From: Flavobacterium geliluteum
Lineage (GTDB): Bacteria; Bacteroidota; Bacteroidia; Flavobacteriales; Flavobacteriaceae
Reading direction: 5' to 3'
NCBI RefSeq assembly: GCF_017948595.1
Contig: NZ_JAGFBV010000005.1
Location: 1 to 64,000 of the forward strand
Length of the DNA: 64,000 nucleotides
Position numbers and translations under genes: made by a program. Shown one piece after another: positions 44,370 through 52,931 of the stretch. The notes below the pieces were generated by a model, which did not search any database, was not told where the DNA came from, and saw nothing but the letters and a program-made list of their open reading frames with translations. Within the stretch, counting starts at the first letter, position 1, and every line of letters starts with the position of its first letter.

Positions 44370-46184
44370 ATGGGAAAAATTTTAAGAACAGAAAAGTTAA
44401 CAACATTTTCTGAATTAATTATCGTTATTGCAGGGATTGGTGCAATTTTAGGAGGGGTGTATTATTTGTCTCCTGGGATTAAAACGGCTGTTTCTAAACA
44501 ATTAAACGGTATCGAACTAAATCAGACAGATGTTAATAATGTTACTAATGCGGAGAAAATCGCACTGCCAAGTACAGAAATATCTTCTGAAGTTTCAAGT
44601 AAACCGTTAGTAAGAATTGCGGGTTATGCCTGGAATGCTCAATCGGGAATTATTGTTTCTAATGGTGGTCCAAAAACAACCAAAGGTTCTTTGATGGAAA
44701 AAAACGGAGTTAATCTTGAGATTATTCGTCAAGACTGGCTTTCGGAATTGCGTAATATGCAAATGAAATTTATCGAAGAGTTTGACAAAGGAGAAGCTTT
44801 TCCTACCTCAGACAAAAGTGCTTTTGCGGTTATGATCATGGGAGATGGTGCGCCATTCTATATTAGTTCTGTTCAAAAATCATTAGACGAAAAATACGGA
44901 AAAGACAAATACCATTTGCAAGTTATGGGTGTTGTTGGGATGAGTTATGGTGAAGATAAATTAATAGGCCCACCAAACTGGAAATCAGATCCAAAATCGA
45001 TGAAAGGTGCTGTAATTTCTGCAGTTCTTGGAGATGGTGACTGGGTTACGACTGTAAACTATTGTTTTGCAAACGGATTGAAAGTAAACCCAGATCCGGC
45101 AACTTATGATACGGATGCAGTAAATATTTATCCATCTGAAAATGATGATTATATCAAATCGGCAGAAGAATTGATAAAATCGCAAACCACAGGATGGACC
45201 GTTACTTTGAAAGAAGTGGTAAACGGAAAATTGACCGGGAAATCTGTAAACAGAAAAATTGATGGTTGCGCTACATGGACACCTGGTGATAAAACAGTTT
45301 TTGATAAATTGACTGGTTTTGTAGATATTGTTTCTACAAAAGAATTCAATAACCAGATGCCAACAGCACTTATTGGTGTAAAAGAATGGGCTGTAAAAAA
45401 CCCGGAAATTGTTTCGAATATCTTAAAATCGGCATTGACGGCTTCTAATCAAATGAAAAATTACGAAGACTGGAAAGTGAGAGCTTCGCAGGCAATTTCG
45501 GATACTTACAAAATGGAAACTCCGGATTACTGGTATAAAATGTTTAAAGGACAACAAGGTACAAAAGGCGGTTTAACTTATAACATGGGTGGTTCAAAAG
45601 TATTCAACTATGCAGATGCAATGCAATATTTTGGATTGTCAGATGGTGTAAACAGATACAAATCGGTTTATAACCAAGTATCGGGATATTTAACAGAGTT
45701 GAATCCGTTTGGATTTAATGAAAATGTAGGTGCGGTAGTTCCTTACGATCAGGCAGTGAATTTATTTTTCTTAAAAAACATCAACGACATCGAATCGACT
45801 TCTGCAGATAAAGCAGATTACAGTAATCAAGCTACAGAGGTTGTGGCTTCTGGAGAATGGAAAATTAATTTTAATACCGGAAGCGCAGAAATTTCTAATT
45901 CGTCTAGTAAAGAGGTAGAAAAAATTTACAATCTTTTGGTACAGGCCGAAAACACAAAATTGACTGTGGTAGGACATACCGATAATGTTGGAAATCCAGA
46001 TTCGAATTTAGCGTTATCAAAAAGCAGAGCCGAAGCCGTTGTAAATTACTTGAAACAAAAAGGAATTCCAGCCAACCGTTTCCAAATGATAGATGGAAAA
46101 GGCCAAAGCGATCCAATTGCAGACAACAATTCTGCTTCTGGAAAAGCGTTAAACAGACGAGTGGTTATTACATTCTTAAAATAA
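44370..46184 (+). CDS. Membrane-anchored solute-binding protein fused to OmpA-like domain
   Basis: The 604-residue protein has one N-terminal membrane helix (about 15-33) without a cleavage site. A periplasmic region of about 400 residues (80-480) resembles ABC substrate-binding proteins of the NMT1/phosphate type (VRIAGYAWNAQSGIIVSNGG; TALIGVKEWAVKNPEIVSNI). A C-terminal OmpA domain (about 490-604) has VVGHTDNVGNPDSNLALSKS and RAEAVVNYL, the residues that hold diaminopimelate of peptidoglycan. The protein would span from the inner membrane to the cell wall, with the binding domain in between. A permease and an ATPase follow, so it is likely the receptor of that transporter. Confidence 0.82.
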   Translation: MGKILRTEKLTTFSELIIVIAGIGAILGGVYYLSPGIKTAVSKQLNGIELNQTDVNNVTNAEKIALPSTEISSEVSSKPLVRIAGYAWNAQSGIIVSNGGPKTTKGSLMEKNGVNLEIIRQDWLSELRNMQMKFIEEFDKGEAFPTSDKSAFAVMIMGDGAPFYISSVQKSLDEKYGKDKYHLQVMGVVGMSYGEDKLIGPPNWKSDPKSMKGAVISAVLGDGDWVTTVNYCFANGLKVNPDPATYDTDAVNIYPSENDDYIKSAEELIKSQTTGWTVTLKEVVNGKLTGKSVNRKIDGCATWTPGDKTVFDKLTGFVDIVSTKEFNNQMPTALIGVKEWAVKNPEIVSNILKSALTASNQMKNYEDWKVRASQAISDTYKMETPDYWYKMFKGQQGTKGGLTYNMGGSKVFNYADAMQYFGLSDGVNRYKSVYNQVSGYLTELNPFGFNENVGAVVPYDQAVNLFFLKNINDIESTSADKADYSNQATEVVASGEWKINFNTGSAEISNSSSKEVEKIYNLLVQAENTKLTVVGHTDNVGNPDSNLALSKSRAEAVVNYLKQKGIPANRFQMIDGKGQSDPIADNNSASGKALNRRVVITFLK

Positions 46185-46197
46185 TAATTTAAATATT

Positions 46198-46222
46198 GAA
46201 GGCTATCTTTTGGGTAGCCTTC
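46198..46222 (+). terminator. Hairpin between the SBP-OmpA gene and the permease gene
   Basis: The stem GAAGGCTA-T-C / G-G-TAGCCTTC (10 bp with one wobble) has a 5-nt loop and a short T-rich tail. It lies 13 bp past the stop codon and 12 bp before the permease ATG, so it may partly terminate and set the ratio of receptor to transporter. Confidence 0.55.
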
Positions 46223-46234
46223 TTCTATATAAAT

Positions 46235-47005
46235 ATGATAAAATATTTTACTCCCTTTGAAAAAATTTCAAAATTCCAGAAAACAATCATCTTAATAAGT
46301 TGGCTGGTACTTTTGATTGTTATTTGGTTTGCCACCACAGCTGGCGAAAAACATTTATTTCCTTCTCCGGGTCAGGTTCTCAAAGGCTTTACAGAATTGT
46401 ACAAGGAAGGGTTGGTGGTTCATATTTTCAATTCGTTGCAATTGTGTTTTATTTCGATTTTTTTAGCAACGATAATCTCTTTATTATTTGCTTACACATG
46501 GCCCATTCCGGTATTAAAATCTATCGCGGAGTTTATCACCAAATTTAGGTTTTTGCCTTTTACAGGACTTTCATTTTATATTACGATGGTCATTCACGAA
46601 GCGCGAACCATGCAGGTTTGGATTTTGGTAATTTTCTTGACTACATTCCTCACCACCTCTTTAATTGCGGTAATTAAGGATATTCCACAAGAGGAATTTG
46701 ATCATGCAAAAATGCTAAAATGCAACCGTTGGGAAGTACTTTGGCAGGTTATTATTCTGGGAAGATTAGATTATGTTATAGACGTGATCAGACAAAATCT
46801 TGCCATCACTTGGATGATGCTGGTTACCGTAGAATCTATTGTAGTAGCTTCAGGAGGATTAGGTTTTTTAATAAAAAACTCTGATAAATTCATGAATACC
46901 GGAAGAATTATAGCACTTCAAATCATTATTTTGTTAATAGGACTTGGCTTAGATGCGGGAATAAATTTCTTGAGAAAAGCAATATTTAGATATTCAAAAA
47001 TATAA
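46235..47005 (+). CDS. NitT/TauT-type ABC transporter permease
   Basis: The protein has 256 residues from the ATG at 46235. The frame is open to a TTG at 46196, but that start would lie in the hairpin at 46198-46222 and is rejected. It has six membrane helices and the EAA-type cytoplasmic loop (DIPQEEFDHAKMLKCNRWEV and ILGRLDYVI), as in SsuC/TauC/NrtB permeases. GEKHLFPSPGQVLKGF near the start is typical of this family. It is cotranscribed with the ATPase gene 2 bp downstream. Confidence 0.87.
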   Translation: MIKYFTPFEKISKFQKTIILISWLVLLIVIWFATTAGEKHLFPSPGQVLKGFTELYKEGLVVHIFNSLQLCFISIFLATIISLLFAYTWPIPVLKSIAEFITKFRFLPFTGLSFYITMVIHEARTMQVWILVIFLTTFLTTSLIAVIKDIPQEEFDHAKMLKCNRWEVLWQVIILGRLDYVIDVIRQNLAITWMMLVTVESIVVASGGLGFLIKNSDKFMNTGRIIALQIIILLIGLGLDAGINFLRKAIFRYSKI

Positions 47006-47007
47006 CG

Positions 47008-47838
47008 ATGAAACACGAATATAAAGAGACGCTTTTGTATGTAGAAAATCTTAGCGTTGCATACGACAATACGGTAATTATAAAAGACATCACGCTTATT
47101 GAGAAAGATGTGGTTCGCGAAGGCGTACATTGTACAGGACAAGTGATTGCTTTTGTGGGAAGATCCGGTAGAGGAAAATCGACTTTTTTTAAAGCTTTGA
47201 CAGGACTTGTTCCTACTAATTCTGGGAAAATATTAATTCGTGATTTCGAAAACAAAGAACCCAATGCCGCCAAATCGGTCAAAGAGGGAGATATTGGTTT
47301 TGTAGATCAGAAGTATACGTTGTTCCGACATAAAACGGTTACAGAAGCTTTAAAATTTTCGCTTAGAAAAACCGATTTATCGGCTACAGAAAAAGACGAA
47401 AAAATAAAACGATACCTGAAAGAATGGGGCCTAGAAAATTGTGCAGACAAATATCCTAACGAACTTTCCGGCGGTCAAAGACAAAGAACGGCTATTATCG
47501 AGCAATTATTTTCTTCCGATCAATTTATTGTTTTGGATGAGCCTTTCTCAGGATTGGATGTTGGGAATATCGAAGAAGTCAAAAAATCTTTCGAATTGTT
47601 GAGTAATTCTTCTGATTTTAATACCGTAATTTTTTCTACTCATGATATTGAATTAGCGATTGAGTTAGCACAAACAATTTATGTGATAGGATATCCGACC
47701 ATTAATGGTAAAAAAGAACATTACGGAACAATTGTAGCCAAATATGATCTTCGAGACATGGGAATGGCGTGGAAAGAATATTGTGACGATCATCAAAAAT
47801 TAGCAAAGGAAATTATTCATCAAATGATGATTTCTTAA
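47008..47838 (+). CDS. NitT/TauT-type ABC transporter ATP-binding protein
   Basis: The 276-residue ATPase has Walker A GRSGRGKS at 51-58, Q-loop VDQKYTLF, signature LSGGQRQRTAI, Walker B FIVLDEPFSGLD and H-loop STHDIEL. The 30-residue C-terminal extension is helical. It powers the permease before it. The AAA gene follows after 8 bp. Confidence 0.9.
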   Translation: MKHEYKETLLYVENLSVAYDNTVIIKDITLIEKDVVREGVHCTGQVIAFVGRSGRGKSTFFKALTGLVPTNSGKILIRDFENKEPNAAKSVKEGDIGFVDQKYTLFRHKTVTEALKFSLRKTDLSATEKDEKIKRYLKEWGLENCADKYPNELSGGQRQRTAIIEQLFSSDQFIVLDEPFSGLDVGNIEEVKKSFELLSNSSDFNTVIFSTHDIELAIELAQTIYVIGYPTINGKKEHYGTIVAKYDLRDMGMAWKEYCDDHQKLAKEIIHQMMIS

Positions 47839-47846
47839 ATTAGAAT

Positions 47847-49388
47847 ATGTCGAAAAAGAACAATCCAATATCGATTATAATAGAAGAATCTTTCCTGTCT
47901 TTAAAAAAATATTTAGAGACCAATATAAGTTCTAATGAAGCCGTTTTTACGGCTTCATTTGTTACCAATTTGCATAAAGAAACTTTAAGCATTCTTGAAA
48001 TTTGTACTGTTTTAAATCAGGATGCAACATTTATTCAAAAAATAAATCAAGAGGTAAATCCACTTACATCCAGAGGATTATTGTTCAAAGTAGAGCACTT
48101 TTTCCTTTCGGATATGATTGCGCTTTATGATCAAGAGTCTATTAAAAAAAGTGAAAAATCTCAGTTTGTTTTGGCGTATTATTATGATGCTTTGCGCAAC
48201 AATCATTTTGCCGATGAAAATTCTATCAACGAGTTGAATCAGTTGGTTTTTACTGAAGACTTTAAGAAACATCTTCTAAAAATAAAAAAGGAAAATACAA
48301 TCATTACTTCAAATTCAAATCAACAAAAAAGCAAGTATTTATTACCTGAAGCATTGGCAGAACAAAACCACGATAAGTTGAAAGAAGTGCTGATAAAGTA
48401 TCAAAATTTCCTTCATTTTGCTTTTGATAAAAAGTTCGAAAGCACAACTGATTTTAATTTTTTTTTAGGTTTAAATTTAAATAAACCAAAAAGCAAGAAC
48501 AAAGAAGTCGGCAATTTTCCGGAAGAAGACACACTCGAAAAAGTACTTGAAGAATTGAATCAATTAGTAGGTTTAGCAGCAGTAAAAAAAGATGTTGGCG
48601 AGCTTATTAATTTATTAGAAATACAAAAAAAGCGTTCAAAACAAGGGTTAAAAAATGTAGAAATTACGTTGCATACCGTTTTTTTAGGCCCTCCCGGAAC
48701 AGGGAAAACCTCTGTAGCGAGACTTTTAAGCAGAATTTTTAAGCATTTAGATTTTTTATCAAAAGGCCAAATGTACGAGACAGATCGTGAAGGTTTGGTT
48801 GCGGGTTATGTCGGGCAAACAGCTACAAAGGTCGATGCTGCTGTAGAATCAAGTTTAGGAGGAGTTTTATTTATTGATGAAGCGTATGCGCTGACTCAAA
48901 ATGCATTTGGGAATGACTATGGTGCCGAAGCCGTAAATACTTTGCTGAAAAGAATGGAAGATCATCGGGACGATTTGGCGGTTGTTGTGGCAGGTTACAC
49001 AGAACCCATGAAAATCTTTGTAGGATCTAATCCGGGATTGCGCTCTCGTTTTAATAGATTTTTTTATTTTGATCATTTTTCGCCAGACGAATTATTTCAA
49101 ATTTTTGAATCATTTTGTATCAAATCAGATTTTATAGTTTCTGAAGATGCAAAAGAGAAACTTAAAGACACTTTTGAATTACTCTATGCAAAAAAAGATG
49201 AAAGTTTTGGAAACGCCAGAGTGGTGCGAAATCTATTTGAAAAATGCATTCAAAATCAAGCAAATAGAATTGTAAAACTTAAAAAAATCAGTAACAAGAC
49301 TTTAAAAACCTTAACAGAAGAAGATATTCCAGAACCAAAAGAAACAGAAAAAAGTATTGGATTTGCTACTAAAGAAGAAAATTTATAA
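47847..49388 (+). CDS. CbxX/CfxQ-type AAA ATPase with unique N-terminal domain
   Basis: The 513-residue protein has an unassigned, mostly helical N-terminal region (1-230). Its AAA module has Walker A GPPGTGKT at 281-288, Walker B LFIDEAY at 341-347, YVGQTA (321-326) as a probable pore loop, and candidate arginine fingers in GLRSRFNR (397-404). CbxX/CfxQ proteins such as Rubisco activase CbbX and SpoVK remodel other proteins. Here the target may be one of the coiled-coil partners or the transporter. Its stop codon lies within the hairpin of the second repeat element. Confidence 0.88.
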   Translation: MSKKNNPISIIIEESFLSLKKYLETNISSNEAVFTASFVTNLHKETLSILEICTVLNQDATFIQKINQEVNPLTSRGLLFKVEHFFLSDMIALYDQESIKKSEKSQFVLAYYYDALRNNHFADENSINELNQLVFTEDFKKHLLKIKKENTIITSNSNQQKSKYLLPEALAEQNHDKLKEVLIKYQNFLHFAFDKKFESTTDFNFFLGLNLNKPKSKNKEVGNFPEEDTLEKVLEELNQLVGLAAVKKDVGELINLLEIQKKRSKQGLKNVEITLHTVFLGPPGTGKTSVARLLSRIFKHLDFLSKGQMYETDREGLVAGYVGQTATKVDAAVESSLGGVLFIDEAYALTQNAFGNDYGAEAVNTLLKRMEDHRDDLAVVVAGYTEPMKIFVGSNPGLRSRFNRFFYFDHFSPDELFQIFESFCIKSDFIVSEDAKEKLKDTFELLYAKKDESFGNARVVRNLFEKCIQNQANRIVKLKKISNKTLKTLTEEDIPEPKETEKSIGFATKEENL

Positions 49389-49553
49389 AATGGTGATTCT
49401 CGAAATATTCACAATCGAGAATCACAACCATTTTATAAATAGTCTGTAGCATTTTATTGCTACTTTGCTTTGTCTTTTATGGGAACAAACTAGCTTTATT
49501 AGTCCCAAGGCTCTGTTTTTGTGAAGGGTTACACATCAGCTGGCATCAATCCC
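49386..49553. repeat. Structured repeat element, copy 2: hairpin plus two GGG..AGCT..CCC units
   Basis: A hairpin at 49386-49437 (TAAAATGG, then TGATTCTCGA / TCGAGAATCA, then CCATTTTATA) starts on the stop codon of the AAA gene. Two units follow, with GGG at 49481 and 49526 and AGCT at 49492 and 49538. The first unit has offsets 11 and 12, as in unit 1 of copy 1, and shares its ACAAACTAGCTTTATTA core. Hairpin, spacer and unit order match copy 1, on the same strand. The rest of the gap (49554-49800) shows no gene. Confidence 0.8.
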
Positions 49554-49807
49554 TATTTCGCAAATTTAAGGGCAAACAGCTGTACATCAGTTATACAATT
49601 GATAGGGTTTGTTATAGATTTCACATTTGAGTCCAAAAAGGTCATTCAAATGTAATTTTTAAATTTTTATTTAAATTATTTTTAAGATTAGGAATCAAAA
49701 GAGGCTTTTTTATCTAAATTTCAAATAAAAAATACTTGACGTAATAAAATTTTCATAACTCTTTGTTTATTGGATCAACAAATACGGTAATAAACCAAAG
49801 AATTGGT

Positions 49808-49815
49808 TATTTTTG
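49808..49815 (+). promoter_or_regulatory. Promoter -7 box of the second flippase
   Basis: TATTTTTG matches TAnnTTTG exactly. It overlaps a TTG at 49813 that would otherwise be the longest-frame start, and lies 27 bp before the TTG at 49843. Confidence 0.6.
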
Positions 49816-49842
49816 TTTTTGCAAATTTTATTACAATTTATT

Positions 49843-51303
49843 TTGGGATTATATAAAAATCTATTCAAACAAACAGCCATTTACGGATTAGCAACGGTTT
49901 TACCAAGAATGCTAAGTTTTTTATTGGTGCGATTATATACAGGAATTTTACCTACTGCAGAATATGGCGAAGTTTCGATTGTTTTGTCCTGGATGGTTTT
50001 TTTCAACGTAATACTTTCCTACGGAATGGAAACGGCATTTTTTCGTTTTTACAGTGCCGAAGACGATAAGAAAAACGTAATTGCAACGTCTACCATTTCT
50101 ATATTTTGGTCGTCAATTATCTTTTTGTTTGTTGCCTTAATTTTTAGAAATACTCTGGCGAGCTGGGCAGAAGTCGATGTACAGTTTGTTACTTATTCAA
50201 TCTGGATATTGGTTTTGGATGCGTTGGTTTTAGTGCCTTTTTCAAAATTAAGAGCCAACCAGAGACCGATGATGTATGCCGCCATTAAAATTGGTAATGT
50301 CATAGTCAATCTTTTGCTGAATATATTCTTTTTAATGTATTTGCCTAAAATCGCAGCAGAAAATCCAAATTCTGTTTGGGATAATTTATACGTCGAAAAT
50401 TTTCAAATAGCGTATATTTTCATTGCAAATTTATTGGCAAGTTTAGCCACTTTTGTGGTGCTTTCGCCAAATTATCTTTATTTGGGAAGAAAATTTGACC
50501 CTGTACTTTGGAAGAAAATGATGAAATATGGTTTACCTATTTTGGTTGCCGGAATTGCCTTTGCTGTAAACGAACATTTTGATAAAATTCTTTTAGGGTA
50601 TTTATTGCCCGAAAATTTGGCAAAATCAGAGGTCGGAGCTTATTCTGCCTGTTATAAACTGGGGCTTTTTATGGTTTTGTTTGCAACGGCTTTCAGATTA
50701 GGGATCGAACCTTTCTTTTTTAGTCATTCAAAAAACGAAAATGCGCCTCAGACTTATGCTGTCATTACAAAATATTTTGTGATTTTGGGCTCTTTGATTT
50801 TATTGGGCGTGATCGTTTTTGCCGATATTTTAAAATATCTTTTACTTGATAATAAATCGTATTGGGAAGCCATGAAAGTAGTGCCGCTCATTATTTTGGC
50901 CAATTTCTTTTTAGGAATTTACAACAACTTATCGGTTTGGTATAAACTTACAGATAAAACCAAAATTGGTGCTTACATATCTATTGTGGGAGCAATCGTT
51001 ACCTTATTATTAAATTACATTTTAATTCCAAAATACAGTTATTATGGCTCGGCTATTGCTACCATTTCTGCTTACGGAAGCATGATGTTAATTTCGTATG
51101 TCTTAGGAAATAAATATTATCCCATACCCTATGATATGAATAAAATTGGGGCTTACTTGGGGATTTCAATTGTTTTTTCTGCTATTTCTTTTTATGGATT
51201 TAGAGAGAATTATTTCGTTGGAATTCCGTTATTATTAGGCTTCATGTATTTTGTGTATCATAACGAAAAAGAAACCATCAAAGGAATTATGAATAGAAAG
51301 TAA
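49843..51303 (+). CDS. Polysaccharide/lipid-linked oligosaccharide flippase (MOP superfamily)
   Basis: The protein has 486 residues from the TTG at 49843 (MGLYKNLFKQTAIYGLATVL); the longer frame from 49813 begins inside the promoter box. It has about 12-14 membrane helices, and FKQTAIYGLATVLPRMLSFL is the usual N-terminal helix of Wzx/RfbX-type transporters. It lies away from the main polysaccharide locus, next to dut and a sugar nucleotidyltransferase, and is probably a conserved envelope flippase. Confidence 0.85.
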   Translation: MGLYKNLFKQTAIYGLATVLPRMLSFLLVRLYTGILPTAEYGEVSIVLSWMVFFNVILSYGMETAFFRFYSAEDDKKNVIATSTISIFWSSIIFLFVALIFRNTLASWAEVDVQFVTYSIWILVLDALVLVPFSKLRANQRPMMYAAIKIGNVIVNLLLNIFFLMYLPKIAAENPNSVWDNLYVENFQIAYIFIANLLASLATFVVLSPNYLYLGRKFDPVLWKKMMKYGLPILVAGIAFAVNEHFDKILLGYLLPENLAKSEVGAYSACYKLGLFMVLFATAFRLGIEPFFFSHSKNENAPQTYAVITKYFVILGSLILLGVIVFADILKYLLLDNKSYWEAMKVVPLIILANFFLGIYNNLSVWYKLTDKTKIGAYISIVGAIVTLLLNYILIPKYSYYGSAIATISAYGSMMLISYVLGNKYYPIPYDMNKIGAYLGISIVFSAISFYGFRENYFVGIPLLLGFMYFVYHNEKETIKGIMNRK

Positions 51304-51355
51304 TCTTGATTTTTTAGAAATTAAATTTTGCTTTTTTATCTTTTTAAAATAAATA

Positions 51356-51790
51356 ATGAAAATACAAATTATCAATAAATCGCAGCATCCATTGCCTAAT
51401 TACGAAACTATTGCTTCGGCCGGAATGGATTTGCGTGCCAATTTATCAGCATCAATTACTTTAAAACCACTAGAAAGAGCCATTGTAAAAACAGGACTTT
51501 TTATAGAATTGCCAATTGGTTATGAGGCGCAAGTACGACCAAGAAGCGGATTGGCGGCAAAAAAAGGTGTTACGGTTTTAAATTCTCCAGGAACTGTTGA
51601 TGCAGATTATAGAGGCGAAATAGGTGTAATTTTGGTAAATTTATCCAATGAAGATTTTGTTATCGAAAATGGAGAACGAATCGCACAGTTGATTATTGCC
51701 AGACACGAAAGAGCAGAATGGTTGGAAGTTGCCGAACTTTCTGAGACCTCAAGAGGCGAAGGCGGATTTGGAAGTACGGGAGTAAAATAG
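51356..51790 (+). CDS. dut: dUTP diphosphatase
   Basis: The 144-residue trimeric dUTPase cleaves dUTP to dUMP. All five motifs are visible: [38 protein letters not shown] and the C-terminal [10 protein letters not shown]. Confidence 0.96.
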   Translation: MKIQIINKSQHPLPNYETIASAGMDLRANLSASITLKPLERAIVKTGLFIELPIGYEAQVRPRSGLAAKKGVTVLNSPGTVDADYRGEIGVILVNLSNEDFVIENGERIAQLIIARHERAEWLEVAELSETSRGEGGFGSTGVK

Positions 51791-51875
51791 AAATTAATAA
51801 TGAAGACAATCGATGATTGAATGATTTTTTTAAATCTTTTAATCATTCTATTTTTTTAATCTTATAGAAAAAAAC

Positions 51876-52892
51876 ATGAAAATAATTGTTCCAATGGCAG
51901 GCCGCGGATCAAGGCTTAGACCACATACTTTAACCATTCCGAAACCATTAATTCCGGTGGCTGGAAAATCTATTGTACATCGTTTAGTCGAAGATATTGC
52001 TAAAATATTAAAAGAACCAATAGAAGAAGTTGCCTTTATATTGGGCGATGAGGCTTTTTTTGGAGATGATCTTGTGGCAAGTTTAGAAGAGTTGGCAGGA
52101 AGTTTGGGTGCAAAAGCCTCTATTTATCGTCAGGATTTACCTTTGGGTACAGGTCACGCCATTATGTGTGCGAAAGAATCTCTTTCTGGACCAGCAGTTA
52201 TCGCTTACGCGGATACATTAATTAGAGCAGATTTCGAATTAGATCCGGAAGCAGATGCTGTAATTTGGGTAAAACAAGTCAATCAGCCGGAAGCTTTTGG
52301 TGTGGTAAAACTGAATTCGAATAACGAAATTATTGAATTGGTCGAAAAACCAAAAGAATTTGTAAGTGATTTAGCGGTAATCGGAATTTATTATTTTAAA
52401 GAAGTAGAAGTTTTGAAAGCAGAACTTCAGAAAGTTTTGGATAATAACATTCAAAACGGAGGAGAATATCAGATTAATGACGGAATTAAAGCCATGATGG
52501 CCAACGGAAAAGTGTTTAAAACCGGCAGCGTCGACGAGTGGATGGATTGCGGAAACAAAGATGTAACTGTTGAAACCAATTCGAGAATGTTAGGTTTTCT
52601 GCACAACGATGGAGAACATTTGGTTGATTACGATGTAACATTAGAGAATGCTACCATTATTCCACCATGTTATATTGGAGAAAATGTTGTGTTGAAAAAT
52701 ACCACAGTCGGACCCAACGTCTCTATAGGAAAAGGTTGCCACGTTACAGACAGCACCATCAAAAATAGTTTGATACAAACGTATGCTAAAATAAAAAATG
52801 CTAACTTAGACAATGCCATGATTGGAAATCACGTAAGTTATGATGGCAAATTTACAAGTATTAGCATCGGAGATTACTCGGTTTTAGAATAA
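51876..52892 (+). CDS. Sugar-1-phosphate nucleotidyltransferase with left-handed beta-helix tail
   Basis: The 338-residue protein starts MKIIVPMAGRGSRLRPHTLT, the nucleotide-binding loop of glucose-1-phosphate thymidylyl- or uridylyltransferases. The C-terminal part (about 245-338) has hexapeptide repeats (ATIIPPCYIGENVVLKNTTV). It makes a nucleotide sugar for envelope glycans; the exact sugar is not determined. It is probably cotranscribed with the TPR gene downstream. Confidence 0.88.
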   Translation: MKIIVPMAGRGSRLRPHTLTIPKPLIPVAGKSIVHRLVEDIAKILKEPIEEVAFILGDEAFFGDDLVASLEELAGSLGAKASIYRQDLPLGTGHAIMCAKESLSGPAVIAYADTLIRADFELDPEADAVIWVKQVNQPEAFGVVKLNSNNEIIELVEKPKEFVSDLAVIGIYYFKEVEVLKAELQKVLDNNIQNGGEYQINDGIKAMMANGKVFKTGSVDEWMDCGNKDVTVETNSRMLGFLHNDGEHLVDYDVTLENATIIPPCYIGENVVLKNTTVGPNVSIGKGCHVTDSTIKNSLIQTYAKIKNANLDNAMIGNHVSYDGKFTSISIGDYSVLE

Positions 52893-52931
52893 AATAAAAT
52901 TAATTTTTTGTTTAATGAAGAAAGTTTAAAA

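Noticed and set aside
46196..46234. Longer start (TTG) for the ABC permease
   Set aside because: It would place the first codons in a hairpin-forming spacer. The ATG at 46235 gives the usual permease N-terminus.
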